DNA of 64,000 nucleotides from Flavobacteriales bacterium UBA7430 (GTDB taxonomy: Bacteria > Bacteroidota > Bacteroidia > Flavobacteriales > UBA7430): assembly GCA_002478765.1 (NCBI GenBank), contig DLQO01000045.1, forward strand, positions 50,532 through 114,531, given 5' to 3'. Position 1 is the first letter of the stretch; every line of letters begins with the position of its first letter. Below, in pieces: positions 18,418 through 28,254 of the stretch. The notes beneath the pieces were generated by a model. The model did not search any database, was not told the DNA's origin, and worked only from the letters and a program-made list of their open reading frames with translations. The translations under genes were made by a program, and so were the position numbers.

Positions 18418-19221
18418 ATGGCAATCATTACATTAACAAGCGATTACGGTAACAAGGATTATTTTACTGCAGCCATAAAAGGAGCCATTTTATCAGAGTC
18501 TCCGTCAGCACAAATCATTGATATTTCCCACCAAGTTTCACCATTCAACATTCAGGAAGCTGGTTATATTTTGAAGAATGCATACCATCACTTTCCAAAA
18601 GGAACTATTCACATGATTGGCATTGATGCTGAGGCTACAAAAACAAAACTTCACGTAGCCTGCAAGATTGATGGCCATCATTTCATTGGTGCAGATACGG
18701 GAATATTCTCACTGATGTTTCCTTACATCAAAGCAGAACAAATAATTGCATTAAACATTGCTCAAGAATCTGACAGCATCCCCTTTCCAATGAAAGATGT
18801 ATTTGTAAAAGCAGCATGTCACCTTAATCGAGGTGGGACTTTAGGTATTATTGGCCGTCAAATTGAACAACTTAGAGAGATGAAGGACTTCCAACCGACC
18901 CTCTCATCAGATCGCAAAATTTTAAATGGACAAGTAATATACATTGACCACTATGGAAATGTCATAAGCAATATAACTGAAAAATTCTTTAGAGAATCTG
19001 TATCAGGAAAAACCTTTGAGATTAAACTACCTCGAAGGAACAACATCAAATCGTTACACAACTCATATACTGAAGTCGTTGAAGGTGAAATGTTAGCATT
19101 ATTTAACTCTGCCGGACACCTAGAGATCGCCATCAACAAAGGCGATGCGAATTTGGCTAATGGGGCCAGTGGACTTCTCGGAATAAAAGTTAAAGATCGA
19201 ATTAGCATCGAATTCATATGA
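18418..19221 (+). CDS. SAM hydroxide adenosyltransferase (DUF62 family)
   Basis: Belongs to the chlorinase/fluorinase fold family; housekeeping members hydrolyse S-adenosylmethionine to adenosine and methionine using water. It is 267 residues. It starts IITLTSDYGNKDYFTAAIKG, has the substrate-binding HQVSPFNIQEAGYIL segment, and ends with the C-terminal beta-barrel containing VIYIDHYGNVISNI and FNSAGHLEIAINKGDAN. True halogenases need specific active-site changes I cannot confirm, so hydrolase is the safer call. First gene of an overlapping group: its stop shares ATGA with the next gene. Confidence 0.88.
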   Translation: MAIITLTSDYGNKDYFTAAIKGAILSESPSAQIIDISHQVSPFNIQEAGYILKNAYHHFPKGTIHMIGIDAEATKTKLHVACKIDGHHFIGADTGIFSLMFPYIKAEQIIALNIAQESDSIPFPMKDVFVKAACHLNRGGTLGIIGRQIEQLREMKDFQPTLSSDRKILNGQVIYIDHYGNVISNITEKFFRESVSGKTFEIKLPRRNNIKSLHNSYTEVVEGEMLALFNSAGHLEIAINKGDANLANGASGLLGIKVKDRISIEFI

Positions 19222-19514
19222 TCATTAGAATCGTAAAATTAAGCTTCCATCAAGAGCACATTACCACTTTCAAAAGAATATTTGAAAAAAACAAGCAAAC
19301 CATTCTTGCTCAAAAAGGCTGTCATCGCTTGGAACTTCTTCAAGATTCTAATTCTGAGAATGTTTTCTTCACCTACAGCTGGTGGGACACTGAAGAGGAT
19401 TTAAACAACTATAGAAATTCTGATTGGTTTCAAGGAGTCTGGAGTAAAACAAAACTATTGTTTGAGAAAAGACCCATAGCTTGGAGTACTAAAAAAATAA
19501 ACGAGGCACAATGA
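19218..19514 (+). CDS. Antibiotic biosynthesis monooxygenase (ABM) fold protein
   Basis: A 98-residue ferredoxin-like alpha-beta barrel of the ABM superfamily. IIRIVKLSFHQEHITTFKRIF forms the first strand and helix, GCHRLELLQD the second strand, and NVFFTYSWWDTEEDLNNYRNSDWF the third strand and helix. Members include quinol monooxygenases and haem-degrading proteins, but this one lacks features that would choose between them. Starts in the ATGA overlap with the SAM hydrolase and shares ATGA with gldF, so it is almost certainly cotranslated. Confidence 0.8.
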   Translation: MIIRIVKLSFHQEHITTFKRIFEKNKQTILAQKGCHRLELLQDSNSENVFFTYSWWDTEEDLNNYRNSDWFQGVWSKTKLLFEKRPIAWSTKKINEAQ

Positions 19515-20245
19515 TTAGCATTCTAAAAAAAGAACTGAACAGTTTTTTCAACACATCAACTGGTTATCTGGTCATACTCATATTCTTAATTACCAGTGGA
19601 TTATTTTTATGGGTATTCCCTACTTCTTTTAATTTACTTGAATCAAATCACGCGGGTCTTGACGGATTTTTCCTCATCGCCCCTTGGATTTTTTTGTTTT
19701 TAATTCCGGCACTAACCATGAGATTTTTTTCGGAAGAATTTAAAACGGGGACTATTGAATTACTATTAACAAAGCCCATTAGCGAATTTGAATTGGTAAT
19801 GGGTAAATATTTTGCTGGGCTTGTTTTGTGTCTTATTTCTTTAACCCCCTCTCTAATCTACCTATTGAGCATTTTCCATTTAGGACTACCAAAAGGCAAT
19901 ATCGACTGGGGAGCAACTTTGGGATCGTACATTGGGTTAATCTTTCTATCGGGTATTTATGTTTCCATCGGAACATTTGCCTCTAGCATTACTAACAACC
20001 AAATGGTAGCCTTTATGATCTCCTTTTTTTTATGCTTTTTTTCATTCATAGGTTTTGATCAAGTGGGCTTGCTTTGGGCTCACTCAGGAGCACAGTTAAG
20101 TCTAGAGAAAATAGGAATAAATTACCACTACAACACCATCAGTAGAGGCGTTATAGATACTCGAGATATTATCTATTTTTTAAGCTATATCGCCTTCTTC
20201 CTTCTGGCCAGCAAACGATCACTACAAAATAAGAAATGGTCATGA
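19511..20245 (+). CDS. gldF: Gliding motility ABC-2 type permease GldF
   Basis: A 244-residue inner-membrane protein of the ABC-2 permease family with about six helices. N-terminal MISILKKELNSFFNTSTGYLVI and the MRFFSEEFKTGTIELLLTKPI segment are typical of GldF and related NosY-type permeases. In Flavobacterium johnsoniae GldF works with GldG and the ATPase GldA and is needed for gliding. Its start shares ATGA with the ABM gene, and its end overlaps gldG by 10 bases. No ATPase gene lies in the window, as expected when gldA is elsewhere. Confidence 0.9.
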   Translation: MISILKKELNSFFNTSTGYLVILIFLITSGLFLWVFPTSFNLLESNHAGLDGFFLIAPWIFLFLIPALTMRFFSEEFKTGTIELLLTKPISEFELVMGKYFAGLVLCLISLTPSLIYLLSIFHLGLPKGNIDWGATLGSYIGLIFLSGIYVSIGTFASSITNNQMVAFMISFFLCFFSFIGFDQVGLLWAHSGAQLSLEKIGINYHYNTISRGVIDTRDIIYFLSYIAFFLLASKRSLQNKKWS

Positions 20246-21957
20246 GAAGTAGAAAAACAGATGCGATTAAGTTATTAAGTGCGCTATCCATCATCCTACT
20301 CATCAATAGCATTTCTAATTATTGGTACCTGCGCTTTGACTTGACTAAAGAAAAACGCTTTTCTCTTACCAAAACGACCAGAAAACTATTGTCATCGATC
20401 GATGACTACATCTACATTGAAGTATACCTCGAAGGAGAATTTCCTTCTGGAATAGAGAGATTAAGTTTAGAAACTAAATACATTTTATCTGAATTTCAAT
20501 CCCATAACCAACTGATTCGATTCCGTTTTATAAATCCAACTGAGCATTCTGACGATAAGACTAGAAATGAAATCATAAATCAACTGTTCGAGAAAGGTCT
20601 AAATCCAATAACACTTCAAGTGAAAGATGGAGAGACTTACTCTGAAAAAATTATAGTCCCCGGTGCCATTGTGAAAATTGGTGGGAAGGAAAAGGCTGTC
20701 TCACTTCTAAAAAATGAAATTTCTAAAACTCCAAATCAAAATATTGAACAATCCATCCAAGAGCTTGAGTATGAATTTATCAATGCCATAAAGAACCTTA
20801 CACGAAATGCAAAATCTAAGGTTGGCCTCTTATTAGGCCATGGAGAATTGAACGGGATGGAGATTCAAGATTTTAAAAACACACTGTCGGAACAATATAA
20901 TTTAAGCACGATCAACCTTCGTGAATTTGAATCGAATCAGACCGGTGAACCCAAATTAAAAAAAAAATTAAATGATTTAAAATCACAAGAGGTTTTAATC
21001 ATTCCAAAACCAAAAATTAAGTTTGAAAACCTAGACAAGTATTTCATTGATCAATACCTCATGAACGGTGGTAAAGTCATATGGCTAATCGATGCTACAA
21101 ATGCTCACATGGACTCTCTATCAAGCAAAGCTACGTTTCAAGTTCAAGCACTCGGAAATCTTAATTTAAGCGATCAACTTTTTAAATACGGCATTCGTCT
21201 AAACAGTAATTTGGTTCAAGATATTTCTTGTTCCAAAATCCCTATCCCAACAAGCTTTTCGAAAGATATCCCGAAGTGGGAACTCGTTCCTTGGAAATAT
21301 TTTCCAGTAGCAATACCATCGAACAATCATACAATAACAACAAATCTAAACGCAGTTAAATTTGACTTCACAGGAAGTATTGACACCGTAGAAACAAATT
21401 CAAAAATCAAAAAAACAATTCTTTTACAAACATCCCCTTACACAAAACTGCAAAACACTCCATGTGATGTAAGTTTACAAAAGGCATTGGAGCCACCAAA
21501 TCAAAAAGAATTCAATAGAGGTAGTCAAGCATTGGCAGTACTTCTTGAAGGGACATTCGAATCGGTCTTTAAAAATCGAATTCATACAATCATTGGTAAT
21601 CTTCCGTTTACAGAACGAAGTATCCCAACAAAAATGATGGTGATTTCTGATGGTGACCTCATTACAAATCAGCAATCCAATGGTGTACCACTGCCTTTGG
21701 GATTTGATAAATATGAAAAACGCCAATATGGCAATAAAGAGTTTATTCTAAACGTTATTGATTACCTTTTGGATGAAGAAGAATTAATAAATGTGAGAAG
21801 TCGAGAAGTAAAATTGCGACCGCTTGACTCAAAAAAAATAAACACCGCAAAACAATTTTGGCAGTTAATAAATATTGGATTACCTATTTTAATCATCATC
21901 TTTTTTGGAATAATCAGAACATGTTACAGAAAAAACAAATACAATTATGAGAAATAA
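20236..21957 (+). CDS. gldG: Gliding-associated ABC transporter subunit GldG
   Basis: A 573-residue protein anchored by an N-terminal helix (about residues 12-28) and a C-terminal helix (about 545-562), with a large extracytoplasmic part between. LRFDLTKEKRFSLTKTTRKLL followed by a thioredoxin-like region, then LLLGHGELNG and PKPKIKFENLDKYFIDQYLMNGGKV, matches the GldG/ABC-type uncharacterised domain. Two start codons are possible, ATG at 20236 and ATG at 20242. Overlaps gldF by 10 bases and the next gene by 11. Confidence 0.9.
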   Translation: MVMRSRKTDAIKLLSALSIILLINSISNYWYLRFDLTKEKRFSLTKTTRKLLSSIDDYIYIEVYLEGEFPSGIERLSLETKYILSEFQSHNQLIRFRFINPTEHSDDKTRNEIINQLFEKGLNPITLQVKDGETYSEKIIVPGAIVKIGGKEKAVSLLKNEISKTPNQNIEQSIQELEYEFINAIKNLTRNAKSKVGLLLGHGELNGMEIQDFKNTLSEQYNLSTINLREFESNQTGEPKLKKKLNDLKSQEVLIIPKPKIKFENLDKYFIDQYLMNGGKVIWLIDATNAHMDSLSSKATFQVQALGNLNLSDQLFKYGIRLNSNLVQDISCSKIPIPTSFSKDIPKWELVPWKYFPVAIPSNNHTITTNLNAVKFDFTGSIDTVETNSKIKKTILLQTSPYTKLQNTPCDVSLQKALEPPNQKEFNRGSQALAVLLEGTFESVFKNRIHTIIGNLPFTERSIPTKMMVISDGDLITNQQSNGVPLPLGFDKYEKRQYGNKEFILNVIDYLLDEEELINVRSREVKLRPLDSKKINTAKQFWQLINIGLPILIIIFFGIIRTCYRKNKYNYEK

Positions 21958-22930
21958 AAAGATCATCTCAATAACACTAATCATTTGCTTAGCCATAACC
22001 GCTTACTTTTATAATCAATCTCAAAATTCTACAATCCGAACGGATCGCAGAGACTTCTCTATAGCCGACACCAGTCAAGTCTCATTAATCCGCATAACTT
22101 CCAAAGCTCCCGAAATTGTCCTATTAACAAGAATTGACAAACAAAATTGGTCGGTAAATGAAAAATATAAGGCCAACAAATCAGCTATGTATTACCTATT
22201 AAAAACATTATCAAGAATGGAAATTGCCTATCCTGTGCCCTTATCCCTTCGAGATAATGTTATTGGCAACCTAGCCGTAAAGGGCTTAAAAGTTGATGTT
22301 CGTATGAAGGATGGTTCGGAAAAAACATTTTATGTAGGAAGTGAAAACAAAGAACTAACTGCATCATACATGATGTTGAAAAATGCTTCAGAACCATACG
22401 CAATTCACATACCCGGATTTAGGGGATACCTATCAAGTAGGTTTTTTACAAATGAATACTTGTGGCGAGACAAAAAAATCATGAATTACGAAACACAAGC
22501 CATCACCGCAATCAAGATGAAGTATAGTACTGAGGATCACAAAAATGAATCTTTTAAAATCCATTTTAACGACGATAGTTATCGACTAACATCAATGCTA
22601 ACTAACGAAGAACTCTCAAGCAACCCGATGAAAGTTAATGCTTACAAAACTTCATTCCAAAAATTGTATGCTGAAGCCTTCGTCATGTTACCCTTGAATA
22701 AAGACTCATTACGCTCATCAGAACCAATATTCAATCTTACCGTTGAAACTGCAAAAGAAAAAACTAGCCTTAAAGTCTTTCACAAAAAAGCGCATACAGA
22801 AAGGTCTGCTTCAGAACAAACTATATATGACCCAGAAAGACTTTATGCTTACGTGAATGATAATGACTGGATGATTATCCAAAAAAATACCTTTGAAAAT
22901 GTAATTAAATCATTGGAAGATTTCAAATAA
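21947..22930 (+). CDS. DUF4340-like membrane-anchored protein
   Basis: A 327-residue protein with one N-terminal anchor (about residues 5-22) and an extracytoplasmic domain. The repeated pattern SLIRITSKAPEIVLLTRIDKQNW, then LKTLSRMEIAYPV, and YVGSENKELTASYMMLKNA resembles the DUF4340 module that often accompanies GldG-type ABC proteins. No reaction is known. It starts 11 bases inside gldG, implying cotranslation, and is followed by dnaN after 164 bases with a separate promoter. Confidence 0.65.
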   Translation: MRNKKIISITLIICLAITAYFYNQSQNSTIRTDRRDFSIADTSQVSLIRITSKAPEIVLLTRIDKQNWSVNEKYKANKSAMYYLLKTLSRMEIAYPVPLSLRDNVIGNLAVKGLKVDVRMKDGSEKTFYVGSENKELTASYMMLKNASEPYAIHIPGFRGYLSSRFFTNEYLWRDKKIMNYETQAITAIKMKYSTEDHKNESFKIHFNDDSYRLTSMLTNEELSSNPMKVNAYKTSFQKLYAEAFVMLPLNKDSLRSSEPIFNLTVETAKEKTSLKVFHKKAHTERSASEQTIYDPERLYAYVNDNDWMIIQKNTFENVIKSLEDFK

Positions 22931-23059
22931 CAACTTTCCATTTATGATGTTTCAAAAGACGCCCTAATCTTCAAAACTAAATAAGAGATTTGTTAAAAAG
23001 TACTTGATAATTGTGAATAAAGCTAAGTAGACATTCTCGACAGAAATTGGACATATAGT

Positions 23060-23067
23060 TATATTTG
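23060..23067 (+). promoter_or_regulatory. Predicted -7 box for dnaN
   Basis: TATATTTG matches TAnnTTTG and ends 27 bases before the dnaN ATG. No well-placed TTG at -33. Confidence 0.45.
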
Positions 23068-23094
23068 AATTACTGAAATTAAACCCAAGACCTA

Positions 23095-24216
23095 ATGAAG
23101 TTTATTGTTTCCAGTTCAAAGCTTTTAAGACAATTGCAAACCATCAGTGGTGTTATAAATTCTAGCAACACCCTTCCCATTCTTGACAATATATTGTTTG
23201 AGATTACAGACAACAACCTTACCGTATCAGCATCAGATCTAGAGACAACAATGTCCACGACATTAGATGTTGAGGCTAACGAAAGTGGTAGTGTTGCAAT
23301 TCCAGCAAAGTTACTCTTAGACACGCTCAAAACTTTTCCGGAACAACCGCTAAGCTTCTTATTGGATACCGATAAAAATCTTGTGGAGATAAGTTCTGAC
23401 CAGGGTAAATATGCGCTGGCCTTTCAGAACGGTAACGAATTCCCAAAAGCTCCTGGCATTGAATCTGGCAGCACAGCATTGATTCATTCTGATATTATTG
23501 GCTCTGGTATAAACAAAACAATTTTCGCAACTGGAAACGACGATTTACGCCCTGTGATGTCTGGAGTTTTCTGTCAATTTAGCGACTCAGGCTTAACACT
23601 TGTCTCTACAGATGCACACAAATTGGTTCGTTACACGCGTCATGATGTTACCAGCGATCAAAGCGCTGAATTTATACTCCCTAAAAAACCTTTAAATATT
23701 CTCAAAGGAGTTTTAGCATCTGCTGATGAAGAAGTGAAGATAGAATACAACGAAACCAATGCAAAATTTACCTTTGGATCTATTGTTCTTACATGTCGAC
23801 TTATTGACGGTAAGTACCCGAACTATAATGCTGTAATACCTCAAGAAAATCCTAACAAACTTACAATTGACAGGTTGTCATTTTTAAACTCAGTAAAAAG
23901 AGTTTCGATTTTCTCTAACAAAACCACACATCAAATAAGGTTGAAAATTGCGGGTAACGAAATGCATATATCTGCAGAAGATTTAGACTTCTCCAACAAA
24001 GCAGACGAGCGCTTATCGTGTCAATATGAAGGCTCTGATATCGAAATTGGATTCAATTCTCGATTTCTAATGGAAATGATTTCCAATCTAGAGACAGAGC
24101 AAATTCATCTTGAAATGTCTGCTCCTAATCGAGCTGGAATTTTACTCCCCGAAGGCAATACAGAAAATGCTGAAAACATACTAATGCTTGTCATGCCGGT
24201 GATGCTCAACAACTAA
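23095..24216 (+). CDS. dnaN: DNA polymerase III beta sliding clamp
   Basis: Ring-forming processivity factor of the replicative polymerase, 373 residues in three repeated clamp domains. MKFIVSSSKLLRQLQTISGVI begins domain 1 and NTLPILDNILFEI follows; TDAHKLVRYTR marks domain 2, and the end MLVMPVML is close to the usual M-P-M-R/L C-terminus. It is not beside dnaA here, as is common in Bacteroidota, but follows the gld genes. A perfect palindrome terminator lies 22 bases after the stop. Confidence 0.97.
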   Translation: MKFIVSSSKLLRQLQTISGVINSSNTLPILDNILFEITDNNLTVSASDLETTMSTTLDVEANESGSVAIPAKLLLDTLKTFPEQPLSFLLDTDKNLVEISSDQGKYALAFQNGNEFPKAPGIESGSTALIHSDIIGSGINKTIFATGNDDLRPVMSGVFCQFSDSGLTLVSTDAHKLVRYTRHDVTSDQSAEFILPKKPLNILKGVLASADEEVKIEYNETNAKFTFGSIVLTCRLIDGKYPNYNAVIPQENPNKLTIDRLSFLNSVKRVSIFSNKTTHQIRLKIAGNEMHISAEDLDFSNKADERLSCQYEGSDIEIGFNSRFLMEMISNLETEQIHLEMSAPNRAGILLPEGNTENAENILMLVMPVMLNN

Positions 24217-24233
24217 ACTTAGTACAGAACAAT

Positions 24234-24271
24234 AAAAAGGGGACGATAGTATATACTATCGTCCCCTTTTT
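24234..24271. terminator. Bidirectional terminator between dnaN and lon
   Basis: Five A, then GGGGACGATAGTAT, its exact inverse, and five T: a 38-base perfect palindrome that can terminate the convergent dnaN and lon transcripts. Confidence 0.9.
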
Positions 24272-24333
24272 ATGTTCATATGATTTAAAAAAAGATCTGT
24301 TATCTGAGACCTTTTGTTTGTACAAATACCATC

Positions 24334-26784
24334 TTACAAAGTCTTTGAATCCCTCACCTTTTGGTCGGTAAGAGCCAACTCTACAACCTGCATCATGTCA
24401 TCGACATAACTAAAGGTCAAACCTTTCAAATAATCAGGTTTAATTTCTAGTATATCTTTTTCATTATCCTTACACAAGATAATTTCTTTGATACCTGCTC
24501 GCTTAGCAGCTAGGATTTTCTCTTTGACACCTCCAACAGGAAGTACTTTCCCTCTTAAGGTTATCTCTCCACTCATTGCAAGACTCTTTTTCACCTTTCT
24601 CTGAGAAAATAAAGATGCAAGAGATGTTAACATCGTAATTCCAGCGGAAGGACCGTCTTTAGGAACAGCTCCTTCAGGAACATGAATATGAACATCCCAC
24701 TTATGGAAAATCTCTGGGGCTAAACCAAATTTAATATGATTGGACTTAATAAACTCCAGAGCTAAACGAGCGGACTCCTTCATCACTTTACCAAGATTTC
24801 CAGTGAGAGTTAATGCTCCTTTTCCTGGACTCAAACTTGATTCGATGAATAAAATACTACCCCCCACAGAAGTCCAAGCTAAACCTGTTACGACACCGGC
24901 AACATCATTGTTCTGATACTTATCTTTACTGAAGCGTTGAGGACCCAGTATCTCTATAATAGAATCACTTGTAAACTTTGACTCATAAGGTTTTTCCATG
25001 GCGATATTCTTAGCTGCAAATCGCACCAACTTCGCTAATTTCTTATCCAAACCACGAACTCCAGACTCACTTGTATACCCTTCGATTACTTGCTCAAACA
25101 ACTTTTTCCCAAGTTTAATCGCATCACGGTCTAAACCATGCTCTTTCAATTGTTTTGGCAACAAGTGTCTTTTGGAAATTTGAGCCTTCTCCTCCATCGT
25201 ATATCCACTGATGTCTATGATCTCCATACGATCTCTTAAAGCGGGTTGAATGGTATTCAAAGAATTGGCCGTAGCAACAAACATGACTTTAGACAAGTCA
25301 TAACCCATTTCTAAATAATTATCATAGAAAGAAGAGTTTTGTTCAGGATCTAAAACCTCTAATAGCGCAGAAGAAGGATCTCCTTGACTCCCTAAGGCCA
25401 GTTTATCAATCTCATCAAGAACAAAAACAGGATTGGAAGTCCCTACTTTCTTGATGGTCTGAATTATCCTTCCGGGCATTGCTCCAATATACGTTTTACG
25501 ATGTCCTCGTATTTCTGACTCATCACGAAGTCCACCCAAGCTCATACGAGCATATTCTCGACCTAGTGCCTCAGCAATCGATTTTCCTAAGGATGTCTTA
25601 CCTACTCCTGGAGGGCCGTATAAACATATAATTGGCGACTTCATATCACCTTTCAATTTCAAAACAGCTAGATGCTCCAAAATACGCTCTTTAACTTTTT
25701 CTAGACCATAATGGTCCTTGTCTAAAACTTCTTCTGCACGATTTAAATCAAACTGATCTTTAGAATGATGATCCCAAGGGAGATCTAAAACGGTTTCAAT
25801 GTAATTACGCTGAATGGAATAATCGGGTACTTGTGGATTGAGCCGTTGAAGCTTTTTAAGATCTTTTTCTACCTGATCTGCAACTTCTTTAGACCACTTT
25901 TTAGTTCTAGCTCTGTTGCGCATCTCTTCAACCTCTTCGTGGTGTGAATTACCACCAAGCTCTTCTTGAATTTGCTTAAGCTGTTGATTTAAAAAATATT
26001 CTCTCTGTTGTTCATCAATGTCAACCCGAACTTTATCTTGAATCTCATTTTTCATTTTTATCATGTTAATTTCATGATTTAAATGAATGAGTGACGTTTT
26101 AGTTCGTTCTTCTAGATTGGGTTGTTCTAATAACTTTTGCTTCTCCTTAACATCGATATTCATATTCGATGCGACAAAGTTTACTAGAAACGAATCGCTT
26201 TCGATATTTTTAATCGCAAAAGAAGCCTCCGATGGAATGTTCGGTGAATCTTTGATGATTTGCAAAGCCACATCTTTAACACTTTCCACAAGCGCAGCAA
26301 ACTCCTTATCTCCTTTAGTGGGCTTTGTTTCATGAAAAGACGACACCACCGCTTTGAAATAAGGCTCTTCTTGAGTAAACTCTTGTATGTCAAATCTTTT
26401 TTGTCCTTGGATAATCACCGTAGTATTACCATCAGGCATTCGGAAAATTCGCAATATTTTTGCAACCGTTCCGGTAACGTTTAAATCATCAACCTTCGGA
26501 TCCTCAACTTTGGCATCTTTTTGAGCAACGACCCCAATGATTTTGTTACCATCATTCGCTTCCTTTATTAATTTGATCGATTTGTCGCGACCAACCGTTA
26601 TAGGAATTACAACACCAGGGAAAAGAACTGTATTTCTCAGAGGCAAAACCCCAAGAACATCGGGCATGGCCTCTGCATTCAATCGCTCTTCATCTTCTTC
26701 AGTCATTAATGGAATCAATTCTGCTTCCTGATCAATGACACTAGAAAGTGAAAGCTGATCTAATATCTTAATTTTTGTATCCAT
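24334..26784 (-). CDS. lon: ATP-dependent Lon protease
   Basis: Homohexameric cytoplasmic protease for misfolded and regulatory proteins. It is 816 residues: LON substrate-binding domain with [17 protein letters not shown] near residues 45-60, a coiled-coil middle, the AAA+ module with GPPGVGKTS and FVLDEIDKL, and a protease domain with the catalytic dyad Ser713 (DGPSAGIT) and Lys756 (GGVKEK), 43 residues apart as in Escherichia coli Lon. The N-terminal 40 residues form an acidic extension typical of Bacteroidota. A sigma-54-like promoter lies 57-72 bases before the start. Confidence 0.97.
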   Translation of the reverse strand: MDTKIKILDQLSLSSVIDQEAELIPLMTEEDEERLNAEAMPDVLGVLPLRNTVLFPGVVIPITVGRDKSIKLIKEANDGNKIIGVVAQKDAKVEDPKVDDLNVTGTVAKILRIFRMPDGNTTVIIQGQKRFDIQEFTQEEPYFKAVVSSFHETKPTKGDKEFAALVESVKDVALQIIKDSPNIPSEASFAIKNIESDSFLVNFVASNMNIDVKEKQKLLEQPNLEERTKTSLIHLNHEINMIKMKNEIQDKVRVDIDEQQREYFLNQQLKQIQEELGGNSHHEEVEEMRNRARTKKWSKEVADQVEKDLKKLQRLNPQVPDYSIQRNYIETVLDLPWDHHSKDQFDLNRAEEVLDKDHYGLEKVKERILEHLAVLKLKGDMKSPIICLYGPPGVGKTSLGKSIAEALGREYARMSLGGLRDESEIRGHRKTYIGAMPGRIIQTIKKVGTSNPVFVLDEIDKLALGSQGDPSSALLEVLDPEQNSSFYDNYLEMGYDLSKVMFVATANSLNTIQPALRDRMEIIDISGYTMEEKAQISKRHLLPKQLKEHGLDRDAIKLGKKLFEQVIEGYTSESGVRGLDKKLAKLVRFAAKNIAMEKPYESKFTSDSIIEILGPQRFSKDKYQNNDVAGVVTGLAWTSVGGSILFIESSLSPGKGALTLTGNLGKVMKESARLALEFIKSNHIKFGLAPEIFHKWDVHIHVPEGAVPKDGPSAGITMLTSLASLFSQRKVKKSLAMSGEITLRGKVLPVGGVKEKILAAKRAGIKEIILCKDNEKDILEIKPDYLKGLTFSYVDDMMQVVELALTDQKVRDSKTL

Positions 26785-26840
26785 AGTCTTAAATGAGGAG
26801 TATGTTTATTTTGTGAACAGACTCGTTTGGAAGACAATAC

Positions 26841-26856
26841 GCAAGGGTTATGCCAA
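26841..26856 (-). promoter_or_regulatory. Putative sigma-54 (-24/-12) promoter of lon
   Basis: Read on the minus strand the site is TTGGCATAACCCTTGC. The GG and GC dinucleotides are separated by exactly 10 bases, as in the sigma-54 consensus TGGCAC-N5-TTGC. Transcription would begin near 26829, giving a leader of about 45 bases before the lon ATG. I found no other match this good in the intergenic regions I read. Not proof: no upstream activator sites were identified. Confidence 0.5.
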
Positions 26857-26890
26857 AAAGAAAAACTGACAAAAGGTCTTAATTATACTG

Positions 26891-28066
26891 CTATAGGCGG
26901 AAATCTTCGGACAATTCGAAAACTTTTGTCAGTATAGCTCGATCTTTGTCATCGAAAACAATACCTCTACGCTCCATCACTTTATGAGCTACATCAAAGG
27001 CTTTTTTAGTTTGAAATGTGGACTGTCCTTGAGCTCCTCCCCATGAGAAAGAAGGAATAAAATTTCTTGGAAATCCAGCGCCAAAAACATTAGCACTAAC
27101 GCCAACTACAGTTCCTGTGTTAAACATCGTGTTGATACCACATTTAGAATGATCACCCATAATTAAACCACAAAACTGTAAACCGGTGTGAGCAAAACTT
27201 CCAGTGGCATAATTCCAAAGACGAACCTCTGCATAGTTATTCTTGAGATTTGAAGTATTTGTATCGGCACCAATATTACACCACTCTCCAAGCACAGCAT
27301 TTCCAAGAAAACCATCATGTCCTTTGTTGCTGTATCCAAAAATGACAACATTATTCAACTCACCCCCTACTTTAGAATAAGGGCCTACTGTTGTAGGACC
27401 GTAAATTTTGGCCCCCAACTTCGTTTGTGATGAGTCGCACAAAGCAAACGGACCTCTAATCACAGTACCTTCCATAACTACAGAATCTTTTCCGATGTAA
27501 ACTGGGCCTGTTTTAGCATTTATAATCGCACAGTTAAGCTCTGCCCCATTCTCAATGAATAGGTTTTCTTCGCCTAAAATTTGGTTGGTCGAATTTGCCT
27601 TTTGAGAGACTCTATTTTTTGTGAGCATTTCAAAATCCAAAGCCAATTCAACATCATTGTATGAAAATATGTCCCACAAATTGGATATTCGAGTATAGGA
27701 AGTCTTCGAAATAAGGCGCTCACAATCAAAAATATCATTGTAATTTTTAGCCCTGAAAGCAATCACATTCTGAGCCTCATCCAGCAAGCACTGTTTGTCC
27801 TTTAATAACAAGATCTCTTCTACCAATTGATCATTCGGACAAGCTGATGCATTCACCCAAAATTCTTGACCGTCCTTTCTAAGTGGGTATTTATCCTGCA
27901 AGTATGACTCCGTATAGTATCCCGAAAAAGTAATTTCTTGAGGGATTCTTTTTCTCCACTTTTCAGTGATTGTAAGTATGCCTATTCTAAATTCAGCAAT
28001 AGGTTTCGTGTAGGCTAGAGGTAACAAGTTTACCCTATTTTCATCATCAAACAGTAAAAAGCTCAT
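26891..28066 (-). CDS. GlmU-like putative sugar nucleotidyltransferase/acetyltransferase
   Basis: A Bacteroidota-type GlmU relative, likely to act in UDP-N-acetylglucosamine supply. I start at the ATG at 28066 (MSFLLFDDENRVNLLPLAYT), giving 391 residues; a TTG at 28108 is in frame but adds a non-homologous tail. The N-terminal half is a diverged nucleotidyltransferase region with LPLAYTKPIAEFRIGILTI, and the C-terminal half a left-handed beta-helix of hexapeptide repeats (for example GPTTVGPYSKVGGELNNV and CNIGADTNTSNLKNNYAEV). rpmE2 lies upstream on the same strand, 188 bases away and closed by its own terminator. Confidence 0.85.
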   Translation of the reverse strand: MSFLLFDDENRVNLLPLAYTKPIAEFRIGILTITEKWRKRIPQEITFSGYYTESYLQDKYPLRKDGQEFWVNASACPNDQLVEEILLLKDKQCLLDEAQNVIAFRAKNYNDIFDCERLISKTSYTRISNLWDIFSYNDVELALDFEMLTKNRVSQKANSTNQILGEENLFIENGAELNCAIINAKTGPVYIGKDSVVMEGTVIRGPFALCDSSQTKLGAKIYGPTTVGPYSKVGGELNNVVIFGYSNKGHDGFLGNAVLGEWCNIGADTNTSNLKNNYAEVRLWNYATGSFAHTGLQFCGLIMGDHSKCGINTMFNTGTVVGVSANVFGAGFPRNFIPSFSWGGAQGQSTFQTKKAFDVAHKVMERRGIVFDDKDRAILTKVFELSEDFRL

Positions 28067-28198
28067 GGGTCTAAATTCTAAAAAAAGAAAGATACTATTA
28101 TTTCCCAAGTCATGTGAATAATTGCCTTACTATTGTTTAGATACCGTTATCTGATTCAATCATATTCATCAAGCAAATCACAAACCATAATTAGTGAC

Positions 28199-28228
28199 AA
28201 AAAAAAAGAACTCTGTTTACAGAGTTCT
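28199..28228 (-). terminator. Terminator after rpmE2
   Basis: A 9-bp perfect stem (AGAACTCTG / CAGAGTTCT) with a 4-base loop; on the minus strand it is followed by a run of nine T. It stops rpmE2 transcription before the GlmU-like gene. Confidence 0.88.
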
Positions 28229-28254
28229 AAATATAAATATGGGGCAAGTAAATG

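Noticed and set aside
28067..28108. TTG-initiated extension of the GlmU-like gene
   Set aside because: The extension is not homologous and an ATG at 28066 gives the expected N-terminus.
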